Positions 40,394-48,541 are shown, numbered from the stretch's first letter. The stretch: DNA of 64,000 nt from Bacteroidetes bacterium HGW-Bacteroidetes-1 (GCA_002842755.1 PHDU01000005.1:1-64000); one strand, 5' to 3'. The notes: generated from the letters alone by a model not told the origin. A program made the numbers and translations.

Positions 40394-40894
40394 ATGGATA
40401 AACAACCGGTATTCAAATTTCATGTTCTCTCGCTTGGTGCATCAAACCAGCAGTTAGGTGAGAGTAATAACTATATCAATCGCCCATTTTTACAAATCGA
40501 CGAGCTTCGTAAAAAGTGGGGAGATGAATATATAGTTCTTAATTCGCCGCTTGGTGACTTTGATAAACCTAAGACATACCTTGGTTGTATTGATCTTGAT
40601 AAAAAGAATCGCAAATATTTAAAGCTTTTCAAAGAACTGGACTTCCCGATTGAGAACCCGGATTACTTTGTTTTGAATATTTGCTTCTCTGGTAGCAAGA
40701 TTGATAAGGTACAGGACTTCTTTAAACACGACGATGAATCATTTTCATGCATCCTTTCATCTGCCTACAACAAGGAAGGTGAAGTTTATACAACTGATAT
40801 GCTTGTCATCTGCAAAGATGGTGATGGAATCGTTGTTGATGGTGTAATGCACTTCTTTAACAAAGAAATCGGCACGTTTGAAGAAGATAATTAA
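40394..40894 (+). CDS. hypothetical protein
   Basis: 166 residues from ATG 40394 (the track start 40352 lies inside the ParB gene). Soluble alpha/beta with FKFHVLSLGAS at the start and an acidic end. Last gene before a terminator. No family recognised. Confidence 0.7.
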   Translation: MDKQPVFKFHVLSLGASNQQLGESNNYINRPFLQIDELRKKWGDEYIVLNSPLGDFDKPKTYLGCIDLDKKNRKYLKLFKELDFPIENPDYFVLNICFSGSKIDKVQDFFKHDDESFSCILSSAYNKEGEVYTTDMLVICKDGDGIVVDGVMHFFNKEIGTFEEDN

Positions 40895-40904
40895 CTGACT
40901 TGTT

Positions 40905-40935
40905 AAGAGAGGGAGCCTTAAAAACTCCCTCTCTT
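40905..40935 (+). terminator. intrinsic terminator after the ParB-like unit
   Basis: Perfect 11-bp arms AAGAGAGGGAG/CTCCCTCTCTT, then TTAT. Closes the TnpB-ParB transcription unit. Confidence 0.85.
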
Positions 40936-40960
40936 TTATAAATTAAAGGAATAAATTAAC

Positions 40961-41251
40961 ATGTGGTACCCAACAGGCGCAACAACAGAAGCGACTAATT
41001 ATGTTGGTAATTCGACTTGGGTTGGTGTTGTCCGAATTGATCCAGTGCCAGAATCGCCCCCAGATTGGCGAAATATAAAGAAGATAGATAAAGAGGCCAA
41101 GCGGATTAAAACGATTGAAGGTATCAAGACTTCAAAAAGATTACATTCGAAAACACCAGTGTTTAAAGTGTTTGATAGACGATTTTCTAAACCATACAAG
41201 AGGGAACCAAGAATGACACAACAATTTGCCATGAGACAGGTGATTCTATGA
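40961..41251 (+). CDS. hypothetical basic protein
   Basis: 96 residues with AAAGGAATAAATTAAC upstream. The Gly/Thr-rich N-terminus is followed by a Lys-rich C-terminus. Ends in an ATGA overlap with the methyltransferase gene. Function unknown. Confidence 0.65.
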   Translation: MWYPTGATTEATNYVGNSTWVGVVRIDPVPESPPDWRNIKKIDKEAKRIKTIEGIKTSKRLHSKTPVFKVFDRRFSKPYKREPRMTQQFAMRQVIL

Positions 41252-41940
41252 TTAAGTTGATGAAAGGTGATTGCCTTGTAAGAATGAAAGAGATTCCAGA
41301 TAAAAGTGTTGATTGCGTGATAGCAGATCCACCATATATTATGACAAAACGTGGCAAAAGTTGTAGCCCAAACTGGATGCCTGATAATATGGGCGAAAAT
41401 GTTTTTGATGGTGATATCCCGAATTTTTACGATTGGCTTTTTTTGTGTTATCAAAAATTAAAAAACGATTCACATATTTATATATTCACAAATACCGTTT
41501 CATTACAAAGAATTTTGAATGATGCTACCGCCATTGGTTTTAAGTTACATAACATAATAACAATGATAAAAGATACAAACATGCCAAATCGGTGGTATTT
41601 AAAGTGTTGTGAATTAGTTTTATTTATGAGAAAGGGATTGGCATATCCGATCAATGATATGACTTCAAAAGATTGGTTACATGTTGTAATGCCAAAACAA
41701 AAAGATGGAAAGTTACATGTAACACAAAAGCCAGTTAAGCCTGTTAGAATGTTTGTACATAATTCAACACCATTGAATGGTATAATCCTTGACCCATTCA
41801 TGGGTTCTGGTACTACAGGTATAGCTTGTTTAAATACTGGTAGGAATTTTATTGGTATTGAAAAAGATGATAACTATTTCTCAATAGCAAAAAATCGTAT
41901 TTTAACACGTTATAATGAACTTCAAAGAGGCATTAAATGA
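41248..41940 (+). CDS. DNA methyltransferase (MIKLMKGD family)
   Basis: 230 residues. Begins MIKLMKGDCLVRMKEIPD, catalytic IADPPYIMTKRG (about 29-40), and LDPFMGSGTTGIACLN near the end: beta-type N6-adenine/N4-cytosine methyltransferase. The middle differs from the paralogue at 26071, while both ends are nearly identical in DNA, a mosaic pattern that suggests target-domain exchange. Coupled to the primase gene by a 4-bp overlap. Confidence 0.9.
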   Translation: MIKLMKGDCLVRMKEIPDKSVDCVIADPPYIMTKRGKSCSPNWMPDNMGENVFDGDIPNFYDWLFLCYQKLKNDSHIYIFTNTVSLQRILNDATAIGFKLHNIITMIKDTNMPNRWYLKCCELVLFMRKGLAYPINDMTSKDWLHVVMPKQKDGKLHVTQKPVKPVRMFVHNSTPLNGIILDPFMGSGTTGIACLNTGRNFIGIEKDDNYFSIAKNRILTRYNELQRGIK

Positions 41941-42935
41941 GCGTTGTCCATGCTATTTTTGAGAAGTTACAAATTGAATACGTCGAACATAAAAACGGTG
42001 AAGAACTGAGGTTCAGATGTATCAACCCAAAACACAGCGATTCAAGCCCTTCTGCTGATATCAACACATTAACAGGTGCTTGGCTTTGCCGTTCATGTGG
42101 TTTCAAAGGTAATCTTGAACGCCTTATTAAAGTTGTTTCTGGTGAAGATGTTGACCTTTCACAATACGTCTCACTTGATGAGGAATTTAGATTCAAGGTA
42201 CAAAACATCTACAAACAAAGCCTCAAAGGGATTTCCCGCTATGATGACATCGTTCAGTTCGATGATACAATGGGAACCGAACTGAAGAATTTTAAACCGG
42301 CTATGGAATGTGAGGAAGCTGTTAAATATCTGACCGGTGTAAAGCGTAAGCTTACAGAAGAAACTATCACAAATCATAAACTCCATTATTCATCTGATGG
42401 TGATTATAAAAACAGGGTTATCATTCCATACTTCAAGAATGGAAAGTTGATCGGATTTAACAGTCGATTTATTTATGATGGTAATAAGAAGTTCAGATAC
42501 ATGTATTTCTTATCTCATTCACAGTTTGAGGACTATGTTTACAACTTGGAAAATGTTGTAGATAATGATTATTGTATTCTTGTAGAAGGCCCATTTGATC
42601 TTATGATTCTCAGACAACTTGGATATAAAAATGTAATAAGCACATTATCAACAAGGGTCAGTGAAAAACATTTACAACATATCATTTCATTTAAGAAGAT
42701 AATTTTCTGTTTCGATGATGATAAAGAGTCTAAAGCTGGACAGAAAGCCGTTATAAATGCTTCCAATCTGATTCTGGAAATCTCACCCACGAAACAGCTT
42801 TACTACTGCAAATTGCCTGAAGGGAAAGACCCTACAGAGGCCAGCGAAGATGAGTTGAAATCAGCGTTTAATAAACTGATAAGGATTAAAAAGAAGGAGG
42901 TACACACCATAGGGTGGGTTTTAACAAATGATTAA
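41937..42935 (+). CDS. DNA primase (DnaG/gp61-type, zinc finger plus Toprim)
   Basis: 332 residues. N-terminal zinc finger C28, H33, C51, C54 (RCINPKH...WLCRSCGF), linker, then Toprim domain with LVEGPFDLM (E218) and CFDDDKES (D261-263). Makes RNA primers for lagging-strand synthesis and would work with the DnaB-type helicase at 14704. It lies between two methyltransferase genes on the opposite strand from most replication genes. Confidence 0.92.
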   Translation: MSVVHAIFEKLQIEYVEHKNGEELRFRCINPKHSDSSPSADINTLTGAWLCRSCGFKGNLERLIKVVSGEDVDLSQYVSLDEEFRFKVQNIYKQSLKGISRYDDIVQFDDTMGTELKNFKPAMECEEAVKYLTGVKRKLTEETITNHKLHYSSDGDYKNRVIIPYFKNGKLIGFNSRFIYDGNKKFRYMYFLSHSQFEDYVYNLENVVDNDYCILVEGPFDLMILRQLGYKNVISTLSTRVSEKHLQHIISFKKIIFCFDDDKESKAGQKAVINASNLILEISPTKQLYYCKLPEGKDPTEASEDELKSAFNKLIRIKKKEVHTIGWVLTND

Positions 42936-43910
42936 ACTATTAAAAGGCGATTGTCTTGTAAGAATGAAAGAAATCCCAGATAATTCAATTGATTTAATTT
43001 TAACAGACCCACCCTATGGTTAGTTAGCACAACTGCATGTAAATGGGATTCTATTATTCCACTGGAACCAATGTGGGAGCAGTTGAAGCGCATTATTAAA
43101 CCGAACGGGGCGATTGTTATGACAGCTTCACAGCCGTTTACAAGTGCGCTGATAATGAGTAATGCAAAGATGTTTAAATATGAGTGGGTATGGGAGAAAA
43201 GCACCGTTACTGGATTCCAAAGAAGCAATTATCAACCACTAAAAAATACTGAAAATATTTGCGTATTTTACCCAACTGAGTTTATAAATGACATGCGAAG
43301 CGGGTCAAAAGAAGGAGAAATCAAGGGGAAGATGAAAAAAGCGTTTCGCGGTTCTGGATTAACAACAAAAGAACTCAATGCCTTGTGTGGTTTTGAAGCA
43401 TCTGGGTATTTGAGAACATCGTCGAGTTGGTCGAACGTATTGCCGAACGGGGAAAAGCGTTTGATTTTAGAAAATGTTTTGAAGATTAAAATAGAAGAAA
43501 TTACAGAAAAAAAAGAAATTACATTTAACCCACAAGGAATAGTTCTATGCAACAAAAAAAATAAAAGAGGGAGGGTCGGCGAGAATTGGGCAGAGATGAA
43601 GTCAAATGAATATAACCAAGAGTTTACAAATTACCCAAGACATTTATTATATTTCAAAAGTGAAACTGGTCTACACCCAACTCAAAAACCCGTAGTCCTG
43701 ATGGAATACCTGATTAAAACTTACACCAACGAAGGCGAGATTGTGCTAGATTTCACAATGGGTTCTGGTACTACAGGAATAGCTTGTTTAAATACAAAAA
43801 GAAATTTCATCGGTATTGAAAAAGATGATAAATATTTCTCAATAGCGAAAGATCGGATAACAAAACATTACAATGAACTGAAAAAGAAATCTTTGTTTTT
43901 AAAAGCGTAA
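42928..43910 (+). pseudogene. frameshifted DNA methyltransferase (MIKLMKGD family)
   Basis: ATG 42928 opens MIKLLKGDCLVRMKEIPDN...LTDPPYG and is then stopped by TAG. The expected continuation (TTACKWDSIIPLEPMWEQL-like) resumes in another frame after an extra TAGTTAGC. The rest (ORF 43071-43910) keeps FTMGSGTTGIACLN and carries an insert with an HTH-like segment (LTTKELNALCGFEASGYL). Without frameshifting, neither half has both the catalytic and AdoMet motifs. The primase stop overlaps the start. Confidence 0.85.
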
Positions 43911-43941
43911 TATATTTTAATTAGAAAAAGGATAAATAAAC

Positions 43942-44265
43942 ATGAGCACAACGACTTTTAGACCAATCACGATTTACAACTTGGAAAACCAAAGACCAAA
44001 TAAGCGACCATTTATAAGAATTGGTGCTGGCCCTGTTTGTATGAATGGTATGCGCGGAACTACAAGTGGAACAGCTTTTAACATAAACGAGGCTAGAGAG
44101 ATAATTGATATTTATGAATCTACAAGGAATCCAAGAATCCGTTTTGCGGATATGGATGATATTACATTGAGTAAAGAAGATATAGAAGATTTAAAATTCT
44201 TTGTTTTCTTTATGAAAAACTTTGAATATAAACCTAACCTTACAGGGGTGAAGCCCCTGAGTTAA
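43942..44265 (+). CDS. hypothetical protein
   Basis: 107 residues with AAAAGGATAAATAAAC upstream. Basic N-terminus, acidic helical C-terminus. The last residues (GVKPLS) are encoded by the hairpin at 44250-44278. Last plus-strand gene before the convergent lysis region. Confidence 0.7.
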   Translation: MSTTTFRPITIYNLENQRPNKRPFIRIGAGPVCMNGMRGTTSGTAFNINEAREIIDIYESTRNPRIRFADMDDITLSKEDIEDLKFFVFFMKNFEYKPNLTGVKPLS

Positions 44266-44278
44266 AAACAGGGGCTTC
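44250..44278. terminator. GC-rich hairpin between convergent transcription units
   Basis: Perfect 10-bp arms GAAGCCCCTG/CAGGGGCTTC around AGTTAAAAA. No U-tract on the plus strand. It separates the plus-strand unit from the minus-strand lysis genes and probably works in both directions. Similar hairpins also occur at IS200/IS605 ends, but no transposase is next to it. Confidence 0.6.
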
Positions 44279-44357
44279 GTGGTGAGAGAGGCACATCAAT
44301 TTTTTGGAGGCATGATTGTTAAAGGTTAACACAAGCCAAACAACATGTCAACTAAAA

Positions 44358-44765
44358 TTATCTACCAGCAATTAAGGCCGCGCCAACAATGATTGTGAAG
44401 AGAATTGTTTTTGCTTTATCTCTGCGTCTTAATTGTTTTAATGATCGTTTCGCACTCGTTAATGATTTTGATTGCTCCGTCAACATCTTCTGTTGATTTC
44501 CCAATTTCAATAGAAACGTGTTCGATTCGTTCTCGGCTTTTACTAATTTCAGTTCTGACTGTTGTAATTCCTGCGCTGTGACTTGCAACATCTGCCTGTA
44601 ACTGTCTAGTTTCTGACGCAAGTTCGTTATTATTTCTTTCAAGCTTGTCAAGTTCTGACTCAAGCTTGCCACTTGTGCCCCGGTAATAGTATATGATTCC
44701 CGCGCAAATAATGGAAATGAGCAGGATAACGACAATAATACCAATAATATTATTACTCGTTTCAT
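44358..44765 (-). CDS. secreted coiled-coil protein with C-terminal membrane span, spanin-like (dual-coding)
   Basis: 135 residues from ATG 44765. An N-terminal signal sequence (MKRVIILLVLLSLSCSFPLFA; possible but imperfect lipobox at SLSC) is followed by a Gln/Leu-rich coiled coil (about 30-110) and a C-terminal span (ILFTIIVGAALIAG). This topology recalls unimolecular spanins such as T1 gp11, which fuse outer and inner membranes at lysis. Nearly all of it overlaps the other spanin-like ORF in another frame. Confidence 0.65.
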   Translation of the reverse strand: MKRVIILLVLLSLSCSFPLFARESYTITGAQVASLSQNLTSLKEIITNLRQKLDSYRQMLQVTAQELQQSELKLVKAENESNTFLLKLGNQQKMLTEQSKSLTSAKRSLKQLRRRDKAKTILFTIIVGAALIAGR

Positions 44766-44769
44766 TCAC
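44416..44769 (-). CDS. i-spanin (Rz)-like protein (dual-coding)
   Basis: 117 residues from GTG 44769, with GGAG 6 nt upstream; the track start 44823 is in the holin gene. N-terminal anchor (about 7-29, IIGIIVVILLISIICAGII), then a charged coiled coil with no Cys motif: Rz-like type II topology. Its start is 4 nt before the ATG of the overlapping ORF, and both share more than 340 nt in different frames. Holin and amidase genes precede it. Confidence 0.7.
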   Translation of the reverse strand: MNETSNNIIGIIVVILLISIICAGIIYYYRGTSGKLESELDKLERNNNELASETRQLQADVASHSAGITTVRTEISKSRERIEHVSIEIGKSTEDVDGAIKIINECETIIKTIKTQR

Positions 44770-45037
44770 AGGTAACTCCGGTTTCAACGACAGCAGATGC
44801 CGCAGTGGTGTATGAACGAACATTCAACCACTTATCAACAACTCTCATACTTGAACTTGAGGCGGCAGAAAGGATTGCGAAAAGCTCATAATTGAATTTT
44901 TCTGGATTGTAAATAGCAGTCCAAATTGAAATAAAAATGAACAGACCATAACCGATGAATGACATCAGCTTTGTGCTACTTACAATCCCATCATTACCAA
45001 GAAACATACCAAAAATAGATTTGAAAAAAGCCCTCAT
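44762..45037 (-). CDS. putative holin
   Basis: 91 residues. One clear span (about 25-44, MSFIGYGLFIFISIWTAIY) and a second hydrophobic segment (about 50-60), with charged ends. The SSTKLMSFIGYGLFI pattern and the terminal VVDKWLN resemble small phage holin-like proteins. Located between the amidase and the spanin-like genes and overlapping the latter by 8 bp. A role in timing membrane permeabilisation is inferred. Confidence 0.7.
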   Translation of the reverse strand: MRAFFKSIFGMFLGNDGIVSSTKLMSFIGYGLFIFISIWTAIYNPEKFNYELFAILSAASSSSMRVVDKWLNVRSYTTAASAVVETGVTCE

Positions 45038-45040
45038 AAT

Positions 45041-45580
45041 TCACTCCTCGAAATTCCAGTTTCGTAACTTCATTATGTTAATCAGATTGCTCAGGTTGTG
45101 GCCCGGACAAAGTGTTAATTCATAATCTCTGTGGTTTTTTATACATTTTGGTATATTCAAGTGTTTGTACTTTTCTTTAATATATCTTAACAAAAGGATA
45201 AATGATTTCAATGATCGTTTATCAACCTGTTCTACATTATAGTTTCCATAGAACATAATTGCAATCGTTGTGTTATCATAACTCTTACAATGACAACCAG
45301 CAGTTCCTAGAGGACGACCTTCATAAACAGTTCCATCCTGACAAATGATAAAATGATATTTTATATCATTTAAACCAAGTTTCTTAATGTGTTTGTTCTG
45401 TAAATAAAGGATTGAGTCTGGGCCTTTATAGTATTTAGAAGTGATCGTCCTTGGTCTACCAACTTCCATACCATAATGATGAATAACAATTCGTTCAGGA
45501 AAGATGTTTATATAAGGAAATTTTGGAGTAATCGCACCCCATTCTGCACGTTTTATTATTCGAAAAGCAGAGGAAGTCAT
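45041..45580 (-). CDS. endolysin, N-acetylmuramoyl-L-alanine amidase (PGRP/T7 lysozyme-like)
   Basis: 179 residues. Amidase_2 signatures: RAEWGA (about 11-16), IVIHHYG with a zinc-ligand His (about 31-37), YHFIICQDGTVYEGRP, and KNHRDYELTLCPGH with the remaining His and Cys ligands. Cuts the amide bond between MurNAc and the stem peptide. No signal peptide, so it depends on the holin. A second cell-wall enzyme is encoded at 46613. Confidence 0.93.
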   Translation of the reverse strand: MTSSAFRIIKRAEWGAITPKFPYINIFPERIVIHHYGMEVGRPRTITSKYYKGPDSILYLQNKHIKKLGLNDIKYHFIICQDGTVYEGRPLGTAGCHCKSYDNTTIAIMFYGNYNVEQVDKRSLKSFILLLRYIKEKYKHLNIPKCIKNHRDYELTLCPGHNLSNLINIMKLRNWNFEE

Positions 45581-46596
45581 TTTGTAAAGAACCTTTTATA
45601 GAAGTCGATTGATCTCTGTAATGATGTTGTTTCTTTTGAGAACTTATCGTTTTCAAAGATTTCAACATATTTTTCATGTGTGTAATCTGTTAATGGAATA
45701 ACAGGAATGTCTAGTTCTTCTCCAGCGATTGCCCGTGTATCTACACGAACAAGAACAACTTTACCACCAATTCCATGAATAGGTAAACCAAAATGAAGTC
45801 TTGTTGTAACACAATATTCAACGTGTTTATAGTAATCAATTATATCCATCGCATTATCGACATGTACTATATGATTACCAAACCATTCTTTGAGATGTGA
45901 TAGATCGCTTTTCTTAACCTGTGCAAAGTATAAACACGGCTTACCTGTTTTTAATTCCAGATATTCCTTTGTCTTTTTAAACTCTTCTACCAATCTATCT
46001 CGATCTTCTCTATGTTCAAAGTATGCAGCAGTTAAACAGATGGCGTTGATTGTATTATCTGTTTTTTCAACTCCACGAAATCTACAAGCAAATGTACCAG
46101 AACATGGTAGCAGTGTAGATTCTACATTCTGGCTATCAAGGAATGCCTGTGCCATTTTATCGCGAGTTGTAATAAGTTTTGTATGTAATAGACTTTTTTG
46201 TAAAACCATTTTTGTCAGTTCTGATTTATTCAAATGATCTGAAAATTCTTGTGGTGTCCAAAATTCAGATGGATAACCACCACCACCGGCAAGTCTTAGA
46301 ATTGGAACGTTCAATTCATTTAGATCGTCCCATATTTCATCGTCATAATACAACTTCCAATCGTCAAGATTATTATACTGTGGCATACCACCATAGATAA
46401 TGAAATCACATGATTTCATGGTGTTTAAATCTTGTTGTGAAAGTTTTGAAAACCGACTTATCAAATGCCATTCTATGCGTTCTGGCTTCAGTGCTTCGTT
46501 TAAAATGTGCTGCAAACCAAACCGGATAAAAACATCACCGATGTTAATGTGGCCGGTGTAGTCTTGAATTAAATTTGTCAGAATGGCAATTTTCAT
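45577..46596 (-). CDS. polysaccharide pyruvyl transferase-like protein
   Basis: 339 residues from ATG 46596, with GGAG about 10 nt upstream (the track start 46635 lies further up). The GHINIGDVFIRFGLQHIL start, FIIYGGMPQYNN and CVTTRLHFGLPIHG match the PS_pyruv_trans fold (two Rossmann-like domains with the R-H motif). Family members add pyruvyl groups to sugars or act as GT-B-like transferases. May modify host surface glycans or virion sugars; unusual inside a lysis module. Confidence 0.78.
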   Translation of the reverse strand: MKIAILTNLIQDYTGHINIGDVFIRFGLQHILNEALKPERIEWHLISRFSKLSQQDLNTMKSCDFIIYGGMPQYNNLDDWKLYYDDEIWDDLNELNVPILRLAGGGGYPSEFWTPQEFSDHLNKSELTKMVLQKSLLHTKLITTRDKMAQAFLDSQNVESTLLPCSGTFACRFRGVEKTDNTINAICLTAAYFEHREDRDRLVEEFKKTKEYLELKTGKPCLYFAQVKKSDLSHLKEWFGNHIVHVDNAMDIIDYYKHVEYCVTTRLHFGLPIHGIGGKVVLVRVDTRAIAGEELDIPVIPLTDYTHEKYVEIFENDKFSKETTSLQRSIDFYKRFFTK

Positions 46597-46612
46597 TCGA
46601 TGTCTACTCCAA

Positions 46613-47143
46613 TTAGAAATTTGTTTTAAGTTCACCAGTTACAAACAAGTGAGCCTCGGATTTACGTCTTCGTACAAGACCAGCAAGAACCTTCCCGCCG
46701 CCTTTATTCCATCTAAGGAACTGTGCAGGAACTTCATCATATTTCCCTTGATTCAAGAGCTTTAATAGTGTAGAAGATGCAAATGCACCAGCACCAACAT
46801 TGAAAGTGAATGATACAAGTGCATCAAATTGGTTCTGTGAAAGCGGCACTTTAACATGTTTAGTTACAACATCTTCAAATTTCGCCATATCCTTTTTCAA
46901 AAGAGTCTCAGCATCAAAATCACTTATTGTCATACCCTGTGGTGTTGGTTTACCAAGAGTTGGGCCAGTATGTCCATAACCAATAGTCCACACATTAGCA
47001 GGGCACAGATAACCCTTGTTATGCTTTCCTTCAAATGCTTTAATAAGCTGTAATCCAACATCGCTGATATGTGGAGGAATTTGCAACCCATGAGATACAG
47101 CCGGTTTAACTTCATCAGTGTAACCACATTTAGGACATTTCAT
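46613..47143 (-). CDS. GH24 lysozyme (muramidase) with N-terminal cysteine knuckle
   Basis: 176 residues. MKCPKCGYTDE at the N-terminus is a small zinc-knuckle-like element. The lysozyme core has AFEGKHNKGYLCPANVWTIGYGHTG with catalytic Glu38 and the conserved GYGHT, then FTFNVGAGAF and RWNKGGGKVLAGLVRRR. Cleaves MurNAc-GlcNAc bonds. The usual catalytic Asp position reads Cys (YLCPANV), as in some R21-type relatives. It may be a second endolysin. Confidence 0.9.
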   Translation of the reverse strand: MKCPKCGYTDEVKPAVSHGLQIPPHISDVGLQLIKAFEGKHNKGYLCPANVWTIGYGHTGPTLGKPTPQGMTISDFDAETLLKKDMAKFEDVVTKHVKVPLSQNQFDALVSFTFNVGAGAFASSTLLKLLNQGKYDEVPAQFLRWNKGGGKVLAGLVRRRKSEAHLFVTGELKTNF

Positions 47144-47295
47144 TTCTTTACTCCTTTTAACAACATATCAAGAATGATTTCGTCCCAAGCATCGGCTATT
47201 TCTTTCGCCTGTTTTGAGAAGTCAAGTCCACGATCTGCGAATAATGTATCATCTGTCAACTTTTTTAATTTGACACTTGGTTCAACGTATTCCAT
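47140..47295 (-). CDS. 51-residue hypothetical protein
   Basis: Below the track cutoff. ATG 47295 follows AAGGATTAAATGA; the stop overlaps the lysozyme ATG (ATGA). Charged and helical (KLKKLTDDTLFADRG, AKEIADAWDEIILDML). Function unknown. Confidence 0.6.
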   Translation of the reverse strand: MEYVEPSVKLKKLTDDTLFADRGLDFSKQAKEIADAWDEIILDMLLKGVKK

Positions 47296-47299
47296 TCAT

Positions 47300-47551
47300 T
47301 TAATCCTTGTTATACACAGTGTAACATTGTCCACATTTGAGAACACCATTTCCAAGATCAAACAATTCGACATTTTCACATGTTAGATTACCACAATAAC
47401 ATATTCCGTCTATCTTTAACAACCTTGGGGTTTTTCTTTTTTCTATTTGTGGTGGTTCAACGTCCTTATTACTACCAGATTTATAGTCACCATACGCCAT
47501 TTCTGTCAGATTCTTGTGTTTCTTACGAATCTCATGTGGTCGTTTTGTCAT
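47300..47551 (-). CDS. zinc-ribbon protein
   Basis: 83 residues. A basic N-terminus (MTKRPHEIRKKHKN) is followed by a C-terminal ribbon CYCGN..C and CGQC (about 52-76). Probably binds nucleic acid or protein; function unknown. Confidence 0.68.
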   Translation of the reverse strand: MTKRPHEIRKKHKNLTEMAYGDYKSGSNKDVEPPQIEKRKTPRLLKIDGICYCGNLTCENVELFDLGNGVLKCGQCYTVYNKD

Positions 47552-47571
47552 GCAGACGAACCTGCTTTCAA

Positions 47572-47946
47572 TTATTTAGGAATTGGAATACCAAAAAAAT
47601 AAGCAAATATCATGATAACCAGAACAACAATACCTTTAATTATATCTGGTTTGACACCGAGTACCAATGAGCTTGTTTCATTTGTTTCTTTATTTTTATC
47701 TTCTATTAATTTATGGGAGATGCAGTTATTTTTTATACCATTTACGCTTACTGAAAGACTTTCAAGGGTCTTGTTTAAATTATCGAATTCTTTGGAATTC
47801 ATATCTTTTATGTCTTTTACTTTTTCAACAAGGTTGCTGATAACAACTTTCTGCTCAGCTTGTGTTTCTATCATCTTTACAAACTGTTCATCAAACCGAA
47901 AGTTATTTTTTTGTTGTTCGTCGTTGTAGCCCATATTATCACTCAC
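47572..47946 (-). CDS. coiled-coil protein with C-terminal membrane span (XhlA-like layout)
   Basis: 124 residues: a polar N-terminus, a coiled coil (about 20-75) and a C-terminal span (GIVVLVIMIFAYFFGIPIP). The layout resembles haemolysin XhlA-type holin partners of Bacillus phages. Position among lysis genes supports a membrane-lesion role, but no sequence signature proves it. Confidence 0.6.
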   Translation of the reverse strand: MSDNMGYNDEQQKNNFRFDEQFVKMIETQAEQKVVISNLVEKVKDIKDMNSKEFDNLNKTLESLSVSVNGIKNNCISHKLIEDKNKETNETSSLVLGVKPDIIKGIVVLVIMIFAYFFGIPIPK

Positions 47947-48530
47947 TTTCTAAAAGAACTTTTAATTTTTTCAACAACGTTTATTATAAATGCGTACAAC
48001 TTCGAATACCAAGGATTTGAATCCGTGTGTTCACCAACACCTATTGTATAAACACATTGTGGTGTGGCGTTTATTAACATATCTTCAAATTCTGAGAATG
48101 AAAATTTACGTAAAGTACCATCACCCCACCAAACAATTACATGTCTTGATTTTATCTGAATGCTGTGCAGAATACACCAATGTTGTTTTAATAACCCAAA
48201 CAAGCTTTTAATGAGTTTTGGTAAATTTGGAGTATCATGGACTAATATAATCGTTCTATTATTTGGCAGTTTACCTGAAAAAAGTTGTTCTTTGATTGGC
48301 TTAATAAGATTATAGTTTAGATTAAATTCAGGGTAAGCTTTTGCATATTCATTTATAACACGTTCATGTTCAGCAGGATTATCATCTAAATCATTGTCAT
48401 CATATTCCATAATCGTTTTAAGGTGGTTATAGACTTCATCATATGGTTTACCAAGAATATCCGCAACAACCCACGCCATCGCGGTTAATCCACAATCTTT
48501 TTTGGTTTTCATTAATGGAGCTGTTTGCAT
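47943..48530 (-). CDS. putative papain-like (C39-type) cysteine protease fold protein
   Basis: 195 residues. DCGLTAMAWVVADILGKPY near the N-terminus places a Cys at the start of a helix as in C39/papain folds, and SRHVIVWWGDG supplies a His followed by strands. Active status is uncertain. First gene of the lysis-region transcription unit; its promoter lies in the inverted repeat at 48542-48603. Confidence 0.55.
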   Translation of the reverse strand: MQTAPLMKTKKDCGLTAMAWVVADILGKPYDEVYNHLKTIMEYDDNDLDDNPAEHERVINEYAKAYPEFNLNYNLIKPIKEQLFSGKLPNNRTIILVHDTPNLPKLIKSLFGLLKQHWCILHSIQIKSRHVIVWWGDGTLRKFSFSEFEDMLINATPQCVYTIGVGEHTDSNPWYSKLYAFIINVVEKIKSSFRK

Positions 48531-48541
48531 AACATTCGCCT

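Noticed and set aside
42932-43228. Minus-strand 98-residue ORF opposite the broken methyltransferase
   Set aside because: Antisense shadow of conserved methyltransferase sequence; an equivalent shadow exists opposite the paralogue at 26564-26794.
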